Assembly (NCBI GenBank): GCA_947568835.1
Contig: OX387606.1
Coordinates: forward strand, 1,240,001 to 1,304,000
DNA length: 64,000 nt
Direction: 5' to 3'
Origin: Protonemura montana
Taxonomy: Eukaryota > Arthropoda > Insecta > Plecoptera > Nemouridae
A model generated the notes under the pieces. It had not been told where the DNA came from and did no database searches. It saw only the letters and a list, made by a program, of their open reading frames with translations. The position numbers and the translations under genes are program-made. Shown piece by piece: positions 45,050 through 58,968 of this stretch; the first letter of the stretch is position 1, and the number at the start of each line of letters is the position of its first letter.

Positions 45050-47030
45050 TAATGGGGCAAGTGGACTCGAGGGGGAAACCAATGATGGTGCAAGAAAGTA
45101 TTGTTCATGTTTACAGGTCTTAAACTTTCATCTGTATTTTTTGCTTGCAATCTTCATTAATATTTCGAGTTGATTAGGAAAGCTTTGCAATCTCTCTTAC
45201 GAAACAATATTTTCTATTTAGTTTCCTTGAGACAGCGGCCGGCTCCAATACCCATTTCATTTATTCCAGCAATCTCAGGCAGAGACGGAGTAGGGAATAT
45301 CTCAGAAAAAAGCCAAATGAACTAGAAAATTGGTTGCTTCTTTACTTAAATTAGTTATTAAGTTGTTTTTGCTAAGAAATACTCGACAACAAAATGCTTG
45401 CTATATTTTCAATCTGTTTAACGAGGTATAAGATCTAAAATCACTTGATGCCTTCTTCCTTCGTCCTTCTGATGGACCAACTGTTACAGACAAGAAGGAC
45501 TTGTTAATGGCATTGTCAACAGTGGTTAATTTCAGGGTGGACGCGAGTGGATGCCGTCAACCACCCAATTATTTTCGAAATGCCTTTTATTTTAATTTTG
45601 TCTTGTCAATGCGCTGTTAAAATTTACTCACAGTGCAGACGATACAAACTTTGTACAAACTTGCGATTTATAAATTTGGACAGAATTCCATCCGATCCCG
45701 TTATTTCGGGCAAACGTTTTGGTCAAAAGATGTTAGCAGGATTGCCTTGGAATTCCTACACCCAACTCCTCGTGCGAGTAGAGGTAAGCAACGTTAGGTG
45801 ATCGATCTTTAGCTAGATCGATAGTTAGTTGATTTCCAGGAAGAAACAATGGCACTGGTAGGGAAATTTAGGTTAACCGAGGTAAACCACGCGCACAATC
45901 TTTCCGTGAATTACCATTTCCTCTCATTTGTCCTTCCGGACATGTCAAAACAGTGCGTCGTTAAACACCACAAATAATAATAGAAATATTATAGGTGTTT
46001 GAGCGTTCATGGAGGATGGTTACGTCCTCTTCGGGTAAGTCTCATTTTAGTTACATCGAAGTCTTTTTGCCGACAACAAACCGCAATTATCAACCAATGA
46101 TTTCACTATTTACTTACAGAAAACATTAAGAGCTAACCCCCCCCCCCCCCCCCCACCACCCCTACGCAACCCCCTCACACAAAACAGAAGATCGTCAAGC
46201 ATCTACCCACATTTTTGTATTATAAATTAACCACTAATTGTCAACACATTGTGTTTCTTAATCCTGGTGTGCAAAGAAGCACAGAGGATTTTGATAAAAT
46301 ATTTGCTCTGAATACTTGATGCATTTCCGAAGCATTTTTTAATCTGAAATGTTTACCTTTTTTCGGTTACAACAAAATGTAAGGGGACAATGTTGTCTCG
46401 TTTGCGCAGTCGATAAAACAACCTACAACTTTATCTACAGCATTATTATGGACACATCTTCGAAACAGAATAGCCAGTTATTTGATGGTTGTTTGTGTTT
46501 TCTTACATTTCCGTACCTTGATGGAGGCTAGTCTCGTTGGTGGTGGAGGCGCCTGGACCCTTCGAGGAATACTATCAACCCTATCCGCTATCACACACTT
46601 TAACCACATGCCAGCAGATCATTCTCACAAGTCTCAGAATGCTTATTATCTTAACATTTTCATATTTTTAACAGGCAATGTAATCGTAAAAAAGATCTAC
46701 CAGCCATCAAGAAATAAGTTAGTTTGAAGTTAATTTAAAGGTATGCATTTTTTTAAATTGTAAAATAAGATCTTAGATAGATTTTTTTAAGGATAAAATA
46801 TAGTTTTAAAAATGTCAACTCTCACGACACATTTAGAGGAGTTTTAGATGCCCGGGTAACGCGATTCAAAGCGATTTCCGAACCAAACTTCTATCTCTGT
46901 CGTCAATAGCAGTTGGCTTTCCATTACAAGTGAGTACGTGCATTACCAGGCACACAATCCTCTTTCAAATTTCATAACAATCAATGTTAGCCAATATGTA
47001 TCTGCCCTTTTACTTAAAAGATGTCCAGTG
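45050..47030. other. no supported gene
   Basis: AT-rich DNA. It includes a scrap of the 5S-SINE tail (GTGCGTCGTTAAACACCACA) at 45943-45985 and a poly-C run at 46137-46154. The few open frames lack splice-site support or protein-like composition. Confidence 0.45.
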
Positions 47031-47034
47031 TGCG

Positions 47035-47150
47035 GTATAATAATAATAATATATTTTTATTCCATAAGCAACATGAGAATGTCATACAGGAAAGTCATTT
47101 TGAATTTTCAAGGAATTCTTTTATGTTATAAAAACTGCTTTTCATAACCC
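47035..47150 (-). mobile_element. 3' stub of a non-LTR retrotransposon
   Basis: The minus strand encodes KSSFYNIKEFLENSK and a stop. This is the same C-terminal signature as the stubs at 9.9 and 56.9 kb. It is followed by the family 3' end (ATGGAATAAAAA) and a TTA-type microsatellite. Confidence 0.55.
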
Positions 47151-47400
47151 TTCAAACCCTTAAAACCCTGTTTAAATGCTGAATCCTCTGGACTAACCCT
47201 CTGGTATGGTCCAGGTTCCCTCTGTATTGGTGCCTAGAGGCAAGAAGCCTTCTCTTCCAATCATTAGATGTCGCTGAGTAAAGCCGTCCTCTGCCCCTAG
47301 CTTTCTTTCATAATCCAGCTGAGCCGATGACCATGATGGCACATGATTCGATGCTTCATGTTGCTAGTGCAATGTTTCACCCAACACAATCCGTTCCCAG

Positions 47401-47571
47401 GTCAAAGAGCAATTAGAACTCATCGAAACAGATTGCCAGCAATTACCAGCTCGGAGGGACGATGTCGCACACGTGCGGCAGCAGATGGGTGAGGTCGAAG
47501 ACGTCTTGCACCATGTGGCGAATGCCTTCAATGTTGTACTGGGTGCAAGAAGAAAATCTCCCAGAAAGTAA
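47401..47571 (+). CDS. candidate terminal exon of a coiled-coil protein
   Basis: The acceptor CGTTCCCAG|GTC (47399-47400) opens a frame starting VKEQLELIETDCQQLPARRD. It continues DVAHVRQQMGEVEDVLHHVA, then NAFNVVLGARRKSPRK and TAA at 47569-47571. The regular Leu/Val/Ile spacing with many charged residues predicts a helix or coiled coil and a basic C-terminus. A donor-like G|GTGCAA at 47542/47543 would instead make it internal (phase 1). No upstream exon was located. It is on the same strand as CLOCK but shows no relation to it. The family is not recognised. Confidence 0.45.
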   Translation, partial: VKEQLELIETDCQQLPARRDDVAHVRQQMGEVEDVLHHVANAFNVVLGARRKSPRK

Positions 47572-47898
47572 TTCAAATCTTGAGCAACTAAACTAGCAAG
47601 GTGTAAGACCGTACGAAACTGGACGTATTGGCATAATTAGCATGGTTTGGACGAATTTGTTTGTTAAAATGAGTCTATTCGGTAGCTACTTCACTTTAGG
47701 GGTGGCATTGTTGAACTGAAGGCCCACCAAGGGGGGACTACACCCTCCCTCTAAGCAAAGAGGACGAAATGTTCAAGAAAGAATGTGTAAATAAGTCCAA
47801 GCCAGTCCAAGTTAAGAATGATGTGACACGCGGTCAATCGAGCGTTGGATTAAGTTCGCTTGAAAGTGTGTGGAACATTCGGAGGCTTGGCTAGTGAC

Positions 47899-50800
47899 AC
47901 GCGCAGTGCCCGGCGTAGTGGGCAACAAGCAGTGCCTGGCGTAGTGGGCAACAAGCAGTGCCCGGCGTAGTGGGCAACAAGCAGTGCCTGGCGTAGTGGG
48001 CAACAAGCAGTGCCCGGCGTAGTGGGCAACAAGCAGTGCCCGACGTAGTGGGCAACAAGCAGTGCCTGGCGTAGTGGGAGCCAAGCAGTGCCCGGCGTAG
48101 TGGGCAACAAGCAGTGCCTGGTGTAGTGGGCAACAAGCAGTGCCTGGCGTAGTGGGCAACAAGCAGTGCCTGGCGTAGTGGGCAACAAGCAGTGCCTGGC
48201 GTAGTGGGCAACAAGCAGTGCCTGGTGTAGTGGGCAACAAGCAGTGCCTGGCGTAGTGGGCAACAAGCAGTGCCTGGCGTAGTGGGCAACAAGCAGTGCC
48301 CAGCGTAGTGGGCAACAAGCAGTGCCCAACGTAGTGGGCAACAAGCAGTGCCTGGCGTAGTGGGCAACAAGCAGTGCCTGGCGTAGTGGGCAACAAGCAG
48401 TGCCTGGCGTAGTGGGCAACAAGCAGTGCCTGGCGTAGTGGGCAACAAGCAGTGCCTGGCATAGTGGGCAACAAGCAGTGCCTGGCGTAGTGGGCAACAA
48501 GCAGTGCCCGGCGTAGTGGGCAACAAGCAGTGCCTGGCGTAGTGGGCAACAAGCAGTGCCCGGCGTAGTGGGCAACAAGCAGTGCCCGACGTAGTGGGCA
48601 ACAAGCAGTGCCTGGCGTAGTGGGAGCCAAGCAGTGCCCGGCGTAGTGGGCAACAAGCAGTGCCTGGTGTAGTGGGCAACAAGCAGTGCCTGGCGTAGTG
48701 GGCAACAAGCAGTGCCTGGCGTAGTGGGCAACAAGCAGTGCCTGGCGTAGTGGGCAACAAGCAGTGCCTGGTGTAGTGGGCAACAAGCAGTGCCTGGCGT
48801 AGTGGGCAACAAGCAGTGCCTGGCGTAGTGGGCAACAAGCAGTGCCCAGCGTAGTGGGCAACAAGCAGTGCCCAACGTAGTGGGCAACAAGCAGTGCCTG
48901 GCGTAGTGGGCAACAAGCAGTGCCTGGCGTAGTGGGCAACAAGCAGTGCCTGGTGTAGTGGGCAACAAGCAGTACCCGACGTAGTGGGCAACAAGCAGTG
49001 CCTGGCGTAGTGGGCAACAAGCAGTGCCTGGCGTAGTGGGCAACAAGCAGTGCCTGGCATAGTGGGCAACAAGCAGTGCCTGGCGTAGTGGGCAACAAGC
49101 AGTGCCTGGCGTAGTGGGCAACAAGCAGTACCTAGCGTAGTGGGCAACAAGCAGTGCCTGGTGTAGTGGGCAACAAGCAGTGCCTGGCGTAGTAGGCAAC
49201 AAGCAGTGCCTGGCGTAGTGGGCAACAAGCAGTGCCCGACGTAGTGGGCAACAAGCAGTGCCTGGCGTAGTGGGCAACAAGCAGTGCCTGGCATAGTGGG
49301 CAACAAGCAGTGCCTGGAGTAGTGGGCAACAAGCAGTGCCCGACGTAGTGGGCAACAAGCAGTGCCTGGCGTAGTGGGCAACAAGCAGTGCCTGGCGTAG
49401 TGGGCAACAAGCAGTGCCTGGCGTAGTGGGCAACAAGCAGTGCCTGGTGTAGTGGGCAACAAGCAGTGCCTGGCGTAGTGGGCAACAAGCAGTGCCCGAC
49501 GTAGTGGGCAACAAGCAGTGCCCAGCGTAGTGGGCAACAGGCAGTGCCCGGCGTAGTGGCCAACAAGCAGTGCCTGGTGTAGTGGGCAACAAGCAGTGCC
49601 CAGCGTAGTGGGCAACAAGCAGTGCCTGGTGTAGTGGGCAACAAGCAGTGCCTGGCGTAGTGGGCAACAAGCAGTGCCTGGTGTAGTGGGCAACAAGCAG
49701 TGCCTGGCGTAGTGGGCAACAAGCAGTGCCTGGCGTAGTGGGCAACAAGCAGTGCCTGGTGTAGTGGGCAACAAGCAGTGCCTGGCGTAGTGGGCAACAA
49801 GCAGTGCATGGCGTAGTGGGCAACAAGCAGTGCCTGGCGTAGTGGGCAACAAGCAGTGCCCGGCGTAGTGGGCAACAAGCAGTACCTGGCGTAGTGGGCA
49901 ACAAGCAGTGCCCGGCGTAGTGGGCAACAAGCAGTGCCCGGCGTAGTGGGCAACAAGCAGTGCCCGGCGTAGTGGGCAACAAGCAGTGCCTGGCGTAGTG
50001 GGCAACAAGCAGTGCCCGGCGTAGTGGGCAACAAGCAGTGCCTAGTGTAGTGGGCAACAAGCAGTGCCCGGTGAAGTGGGCAACAAGCAGTGCCTGGCGT
50101 AGTGGGCAACAAGCAGTGCCTGGCGTAGTGGGCAACAAGCAGTACCTGGCGTAGTGGGCAACAAGCAGTGCCTGGTGTAGTGGGCAACAAGCAGTGCCCG
50201 GCGTAGTGGGCAACAAGCAGTGCCTGGCGTAGTGGGCAACAAGCAGTGCCCGGGGTAGTGGGCAACAAGCAGTGCCTGGTGTAGTGGGCAACAAGCAGTG
50301 CCTGGTGTAGTGGGCAACAAGCAGTGCCTGGCGTAGTGGGCAACAAGCAGTGCCCGGCGTAGTGGGCAACAAGCAGTGCCTGGCGTAGTGGGCAACAAGC
50401 AGTACCTGGCGTAGTGGGCAACAAGCAGTGCCCGGCGTAGTGGGCACCAAGCAGTGCCCGGCGTAGTGGGCAACAAGCAGTGCGTGGTGAAGTGGACAAC
50501 AAGCAGTGCCTGGCGTAGTGGGCAACAAGCAGTGCCCGGCGTAGTGGGCAACAAGCAGTGCCTGGTGTAGTGGGCAACAAGCAGTGCCTGGCGTAGTGGG
50601 CAACAAGCAGTGCCTGGCGTAGTGGGCAACAAGCAGTGCCTGGAGTAGTGGGCAACAAGCAGTGCCTGGCGTAGTGGGCAACAAGCAGTGCCTGGTGTAG
50701 TGGGCAACAAGCAGTGCCTGGCGTAGTGGGCAACAAGCCGTGCCTGGCGTAGTGGGCAACAAGCAGTGCCCGACGTAGTGGGCAACAGGCAGTGCCTGGT

Positions 50801-52694
50801 GTAGTGGGCAACAAGCAGTGCCTGGCGTAGTGGGCAACAAGCAGTGCCCGGCGTAGTGGGCAACAAGCAGTGCCCGGCGTAGTGGGCAACAAGCAGTGCC
50901 CGGCGTAGTGGGCAACAAGCAGTGCCTGGTGTAGTGGGCAACAAGCAGTGCCTGGTGTAGTGGGCAACAAGCAGTGCCTGGCGTAGTGGGCAACAAGCAG
51001 TGCCCGGCGTAGTGGGCAACAAGCAGTGCCCGGCGTAGTGGGCAACAAGCAGTGCCTGGTGTAGTGGGCAACAAGCAGTGCCTGGTGTAGTGGGCAACAA
51101 GCAGTGCCTGGCGTAGTGGGCAACAAGCAGTGCCTGGCGTAGTGGGCAACAAGCAGTGCCTGGTGTAGTGGGCAACAAGCAGTGCCCGGCGTAGTGGGCA
51201 ACAAGCAGTGCCTGGTGTAGTGGGCAACAAGCAGTGCCCGGCGTAGTGGGCAACAAGCAGTGCCCGGCGTAGTGGGCAACAAGCAGTGCCCGGCGTAGTG
51301 GGCAACAAGCAGTGCGTGGTGTAGTGGGCAACAAGCAGTGCCTGGCGTAGTGGGCAACAAGCAGTGCCCGGCGTAGTGGGCAACAAGCAGTGCCTGGTGT
51401 AGTGGGCAACAAGCAGTGCCCGGCGTAGTGGGCAACAAGCAGTGCCTGGCGTAGTGGGCAACAAGCAGTGCCTGGCGTAGTGGGCAACAAGCAGTGCCTG
51501 GCGTAGTGGGCAACAAGCAGTGCCTGGTGTATCGGGCAACAAGCAGTGCCTGGCGTAGTGGGCAACAAGCCGTGCCTGGCGTAGTGGGCAACAAGCAGTG
51601 CCCGACGTAGTGGGCAACAAGCAGTGCCTGTTGTAGTGGGCAACAAGCAGTGCCCGACGTAGTGGGCAACAAGCAGTGCCCGGCGTAGTGGGCAACAAGC
51701 AGTGCCCGGCGTAGTGGGCAACAAGCAGTGCCCGGCGTAGTGGGCAACAAGCAGTGCCCGGCGTAGTGGGCAACAAGCAGTGCCTGGCGTAGTGGGCAAC
51801 AAGCAGTTCCTGGCGTAGTGGGCAACAAGCAGTGCCTAGCGTAGTGGGCAACAAGCAGTGCCCGGCGTAGTGGGCAACAAGCAGTGCCTTGTGTAGTGGG
51901 CAACAAGCAGTGCCCGGCGTAGTGGGCAACAAGCAGTGCCTGGCGTAGTGGGCAACAAGCAGTGCCTGGCGTAGTGGGCAACAAGCAGTGCCTGGCGTAG
52001 TGGGCAACAAGCAGTGCCCGGCGTAGTGGGCAACAAGCAGTACCTGGCGTAGTGGGCAACAAGCAGTGCCTGGCGTAGTGGGCAACAAGTAGTGCCTGGC
52101 GTAGTGGGCAACAAGCAGTGCCCTGCGAAGTGGGCAACAAGCATTGCCTGGTGTAGTGGGCAACAAGCAGTGCCTGGTGTAGTGGGCAACATGCAGTGCC
52201 TGGCGTAGTGGGCAACAAGCAGTGCCTGGCGTAGTGGGCAACAAGCAGTGCCCGGCGTAATGGGCAACAAGCAGTGCCTGGCGTAGTGGGCAACAAGCAG
52301 TGCCTGGCGTAGTGGGCAACAAGCAGTGCCTGGCGTAGTGGGCAACAAGCAGTGCCCGACGTAGTGGGCAACATGCAGTGCCTGGTGTAGTGGGCAACAA
52401 GCAGTGCCCGGCGTAGTGGGCAACAAGCATTGCCTGGTGTAGTGGGCAACAAGCAGTGCCTGGTGTAGTGGGCAACAAGCAGTGCCTGGCGTAGTGGGCA
52501 ACAAGCAGTGCCTGGCGTAGTGGGCAACAAGCAGTGCCTGGTGTAGTGGGCAACAAGCAGTGCCTGGCGTAGTGGGCAACAAGCAGTGCCTGGTGTAGTG
52601 GGTAACAAGCAGTGCCCGGCGTAGTGGGCAACAAGCAGTGCCTGGCGTAGTGGGCAACAAGCAGTGCCCGGCGTAGTGGGCTACAGGCAGTGCC
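47899..52694. repeat. 26-bp minisatellite, about 184 copies
   Basis: Unit TAGTGGGCAACAAGCAGTGC plus CTGGCG, with common states CTGG/CCGG, GCG/GTG and GGC/GAC. Since 26 is not divisible by 3, each minus-strand frame runs through the whole cycle without a stop. All three therefore encode the same 26-residue repeat (LVAHYARHCLLPTTPGTACC region), giving spurious frames of up to about 1,600 codons. A 546-bp block (21 units), marked by the rare GTGGGAGCCAAG variant, is duplicated at about 48.07 and 48.62 kb. Confidence 0.97.
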
Positions 52695-52707
52695 CACGGT
52701 CTGGGAA

Positions 52708-52869
52708 TGTATGGTCGAGGTCGTGGCGACGCGAGGCGGCGCCGTGGCAAAGGAGGCCGTAAATCGCAGCAGATTTACGCGCGGCTAGCGTCGCGACGTG
52801 GAATGCGACGTCGAAGTTGGACTGACGGCAGATTCCTGGTGCGACGCTGGCCGGCGTCCAGACACTAAG
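52708..52869 (+). CDS. possible small Arg/Gly-rich coding exon beside the 26-bp array
   Basis: ATG at 52708 opens 53 codons to TAA (52867-52869): MYGRGRGDARRRRGKGG, then a basic region with SQQIYARLASRRGM and RFLVRRWPASRH. Strongly basic RG-rich composition resembles nucleic-acid-binding tails, but GC-rich DNA can mimic it. A second frame (from TGCCCACGGTCTGG) is also open. Which frame, if either, is used cannot be decided here. Confidence 0.25.
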
Positions 52870-52874
52870 CCTAG

Positions 52875-54000
52875 GAGCAGTATTTGCTCACATACTTTAG
52901 TATACATTGACAGCACGTGTTGTCGACATGACTTACAGATATAAGCAATCGTTTTACTTGAAGAATCTCATACACCTTCGTAACTGTGAACCAGTTTTTG
53001 ACCCCCCTACCCTCCGGACTCTTCTTGCCGATTCATTTAGTCACGTGTGTCATTGTCGTGGGCACATTTTGAGATGATAAGAGATCATAAGAGACCGAAA
53101 TGTCTCCGTCTGAGCACGTGGATGTAAATATTAAAGATGAAACCACGCCTCTTCGTGGTATTGGGAAGAAAATTCGTTGCACAAATGGTGAAATACGATT
53201 ACTGCATGTAATGAAATGATCTATTACTACACAAAGAAGTGTGGTAGGTTGCACTGGGACGGTAGGAGCTCAAGTCAGGAAGGAAACGATCAGGACTCGA
53301 TCAGCAAGGCGACAGCAAGTGGCCGAATATAACATTTATTTCACGAATTGTACAACAACATTAGAACGCTTCATCAGCGTTCTCTCTTTATCTCCATCTG
53401 TTCACAAGCCCCGGACAGAACCTAGCGCGCTCCTCCGCGGACTCGAAAAAAATGCCGGTAAAATATCGTTTTCACATCGACGTCGGCGTCGGCCACGTGA
53501 TAGCGGCCTTTCTCTATAAGTACGTTCAACTCTCGCTACACACAGGCTGAGTACCCTAAGTACTTGCGTAGTACGCCTCCACGACTTCCACGACTTCCAC
53601 GACTTGCGTCATATGGCCACGACGTTGTCGACGACACTATTCACAAACTGTCACTCATTGTCTGCCGCTTTCCCAAACGGTCACCGCGAGTTTTCACATC
53701 GCTCGTTCACTTCGCTCTCGGCCCGAGTAGCCGACGACGTCCCCGATCCTCTCAACGTGATCCTCTCAACGTGATCCTCTCAACGTGATCCTCTTCACAG
53801 GAAGACGTTCCAACCGTCTCGACGTCTCTAGTTCTACACACCGGGTTAGATTGATGTCATCTTCTACCTCTGAACGGCTTAGTAGCACCGTTCCTGTTTC
53901 AAGTAGGAAGCAAGATGCACCAAGATGCCTGTTATGGAGGGTGTAATGATACTCACAAAAGACCCATCCTAATTTCACCTACATATTTTTAAATAATAAT
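52875..54000. other. no supported gene
   Basis: It contains a short CCACGACTT tandem (about 53578-53605), a 14-bp CTCAACGTGATCCT repeat x3 (about 53750-53793) and isolated CACGTG sites. No splice-bounded exon was found. Confidence 0.45.
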
Positions 54001-54002
54001 TG

Positions 54003-54425
54003 ATTGATTTGTGGTGTTTAACGACGCACTGTTTTGGCATCTGGCCATGCGGCACTGGTCTAATGGCGTCGGTGAATGAGTGGATGATGATGAACCTAAC
54101 CTAGCCTAGAAGGGAGGAGGGGATACCCGGTGCCGGCACGTAGCCTACTCCTGTTGAAAAGCACCAAGGGGACCACCGGCTTAACGTCCCTTCCGAAGGA
54201 CGGTACAACGTGAACAACAGGATTCCTCCACAAATCCATGCTGTCGAGAGGTTGATAAGCAAGGCGAGTGAAGTTGCTGTACTAACTTTCATCCCTCCAA
54301 CCTCTCTACCGAACTGGTCATGTGTATGATGGTCACCCATCCAATACCTGACTCAGCGCAGTGTTGCTTAACTTCGGTGATCTCACGAGAACCGGTGTTT
54401 CCAACACTGCAAACCATTCGGTAAA
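54003..54425 (-). mobile_element. 5S-derived SINE, near-complete single-head copy
   Basis: This is the best reference copy. On minus it begins GGAAACACCGGTTCTCGTGA, GATCACCGAAGTTAAGCAAC, CTGCGCTGAGTCAGGTATTG and GATGGGTGACC. Together these track arthropod 5S rRNA from the central helix to box C. Then come the body and the tail TCGTTAAACACCACAAATC. It sits about 200 bp beyond the svp stop codon and may be part of that transcript's 3' UTR. Confidence 0.85.
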
Positions 54426-54622
54426 TAGTAATTGATTCCATGATCTTCAAAGATGGCATCCAAAAGAAGTTTCTTTAGGGTAACTCTCGAGTATCATTGC
54501 ACCTTCCATTCGACAAGACGCTTCCCGGCGTCACAGAGAGCGTCACGAGGACGTCATAAAGGACGTCACAAAGGAGCGGGGAGCGGCTATCAAGCCGAGG
54601 CGAGCTGGCGCCAAACAGTGTG

Positions 54623-56560
<1,938 letters not shown>

Positions 56561-56564
56561 AAGT

Positions 56565-56705
56565 CCAGAAATGTTATTATTATCAACACTATAAACGTCT
56601 CAAAAATTGATTCCCAAACGGATACTCGAACCCCGATCTCCATCTATCGCGGGTGTTGCTCTAGCCCATTGAGCTACTTGGACACTGGCTTTTTGAGACC
56701 ATTTT
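56565..56705 (-). mobile_element. tRNA-derived SINE
   Basis: On minus: GTCCAAGTAGCTCAATGGGC (box A), GCAACACCCGCGATAGATGG, GGGGTTCGAGTATCCG (box B-like), then the tail TCAATTTTTGAGACGTTTAT. Both Pol III boxes are recognisable, better than in the CLOCK-intron copies. Confidence 0.85.
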
Positions 56706-56749
56706 AGTCTCATGGTTCTACTCCTTGGAGATCCGTCATTCTCATCAAA

Positions 56750-57200
56750 TATACTAAAATCGTCTCAAAAAGCAAATGTCCAAGTAGCTCAATAATAATA
56801 ATAGTAATAATAGTTTTTATTCCGTTTAAACACATCGTGCCATTTGGAAAGTCTAAAGTGCTTACATGGTTACAACAGTTAAACAACATATCTACTAAAT
56901 TTACATTTTTGTTTAGGACATTGACTCTACCTTATACATTAAAAAATCTTTTACAGTATAAAAAGATTTTTCAATTAGAAATTTCTTGAGTAAACTTTTA
57001 AATTTCTTGTCCTTTTTAATTTGAAGATCCGCCGGCAATGGCCAATATGGCTCACAACCAGCATAGGTTAGAGCAACACCCGTGATAGATGGAGATCGGA
57101 GTTCGAGTCCCCGTTTGGCCATCAATTTTTGAGACGGTTTTAGTGTTCATAATAATAAAATACCCCGCGCATTGCAAGCGCTTGTAATTTAAATAAGATT
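56750..57200 (+). mobile_element. tRNA-derived SINE split by a LINE insertion
   Basis: The 5' part (ACTAAAATCGTCTCAAAA, GTCCAAGTAGCTCAA) stops at about 56792. The SINE resumes at about 57067 with GTTAGAGCAACACCCGTGAT, GGAGTTCGAGTCCCCG (box B), TCAATTTTTGAGACGG and a tail to about 57200. The break falls inside the D-loop region and is explained by the LINE stub at 56793-57066. Confidence 0.8.
56793..57066 (-). mobile_element. LINE 3' stub inserted in a SINE
   Basis: The minus strand encodes LPADLQIKKDKKFKSLLKKF, LIEKSFYTVKDFLMYKVESM and a stop. This is followed by an AT-rich UTR, ACGGAATAAAAAC and a TTA-rich microsatellite end. It is the same family type as the stubs at 9.9 and 47.1 kb. 5'-truncated. 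Confidence 0.7.
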
Positions 57201-57512
57201 TCATCTAGTTTGGACCAATGCACCGCGGAAGTCATGATTCCATGTCGGTATTGTCGGTATTGTCGGTATTGTTTAGTTATTGGTCGCTTAGAGCTGGCAA
57301 CAGACTGTTATTAGCAACAATCGCAGCTTTGGTTTCTATGAAAAGAATCGTGAACTTGGCATTTGCCAATGATTGCTACTCGCGCGTTAAGAGCGTCTTG
57401 GCACATTGTTGCACCACAGCGCACTTCGCTGATTATGCTCGAAAGATTGCTCGCTGGCAGATTGGATCCGTCATATCCTAATTCTGTATTGTTGCCAGTC
57501 AACGCCACCATA

Positions 57513-57622
57513 TCTGTACACTAGTGTAATTCTGTACACTAGTGTAATTCTGTACACTAGTGTAATTCTGTACACTAGTGTAATTCTGTACACTAGTGTA
57601 ATTCTGTACACTAGTGTAATCA
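57513..57622. repeat. 18-bp tandem repeat, about six copies
   Basis: Unit TGTACACTAGTGTAATTC, nearly perfect. ACACTAGTGT inside it is a 10-bp palindrome. Confidence 0.92.
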
Positions 57623-57624
57623 AA

Positions 57625-58484
57625 TATAAGTGTTGATTGACGGCTGATAACGGAAGGTTTTTCTTCGGGAAATATCTCTCGGCAGAAAAAGTTACGATTT
57701 AGTTTTGATCGAATGCTCTTGGAAAAATAATCATTTCCAACCAAAGTCCATGCAACGATGAATAAACTTGATAAAAATTAGTCTAAAAATCAGTAATTTA
57801 TGGCTGTAATTAATGATAACGACAGTAATTTCGATTGGGCTCCAACAAACCGAAGCTTCGTTTACCATTCTTAACCTTGTACGGCCGACTCATTATTTCT
57901 TTTCTACAGTTCTATGGGGAGTAGTGGCCACGGATTTGTAATCTCACCACAGAGTGAGTCAAACAGAATCCTCGGGTACAAACTTCGGCTCCTGTTTAAG
58001 GGTGGAGATCCAGGAATTGGTGCGGGTGAGATAGATAAAAAAAACGTTATCCTCGTCTAATACCGAATCCCCACGAAGTAAACCCGAGCCTGCAACTGGG
58101 GCCACTTCACTTACTCGCGTTTAGACATCTTTTTTTATGGAGACACAACACTGAACAAAATTCAAGTCATAAAAACTGTTCCTTCCAAAACCTGAATTAA
58201 AAATTGCATGTACGTCATACCCAGCTTAATTACTAGCCTAGTTGCCCCCTTCATGCATCGAGCGAGTTAATTGGAAACAATGAGAGGCAGAGTGTGACTT
58301 GGACCGCTGCAGGGCACATCGGCAATATGGGCTTTAAAACGCTCAAGGGATAGCTTTTTCTATACCACCAGGCTATGCCTAAGAGGACCAACGTTTAGCG
58401 TGATGTTCCACAATATATTTACCACAAAACTCTGGACGAAAAGCGCATTAATCTAGATTACATTCGCTCGTCGTCAGCCTCTCG

Positions 58485-58518
<34 letters not shown>

Positions 58519-58965
58519 CCACGCGTTCGAGCGTCGTGAAATGCCACTCAGGGCGACCTTTTCGCCGCCGTGGGTGACCTTTGGTCGCCCAAAGGTTGTA
58601 CCCTTCATCAGGAGCCCCCCCATGGGGTGGCAGTGTCCCTTGGGTGTCGACTCAACCAGCGATCTGGCATACACCGTACCCGTCTTTCACAAGCTCCGAT
58701 TGCTTGTCTCAAATTGGTGGACTCACGGCACTGGGTCCCAAGCACCGAGGTGGCAACCAGGGACATTGGTACAATTACACGGCGTCGTTGGAATTCAAAT
58801 ATCCCACGATTTAATGATTTAAGCGGCAAAACAGAGTCATGCCTTCCCTGTCCAATCTTAGCAACATCAAATCGTGCAGTCGAGAGGTTGACGGTATTTT
58901 TGTGGAAACCTCTCAATCGCAAATAGCTCTTGAATGTTGATTGTAAGCTTCTTGTGATTGTCATG
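57625..58965. other. no supported gene; poly-C tract
   Basis: AT-rich to 58.4 kb, then a 32-base poly-C at 58486-58517 and moderately GC-rich DNA with overlapping frames that lack splice support. Confidence 0.4.
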
Positions 58966-58968
58966 TAC

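Noticed and set aside
47812-52750. Minus-strand frames of up to 1,615 codons encoding a Cys/Leu-rich repeat protein
   Set aside because: All three frames give the same peptide because the 26-bp unit lacks stops in every frame. This is a repeat artefact.
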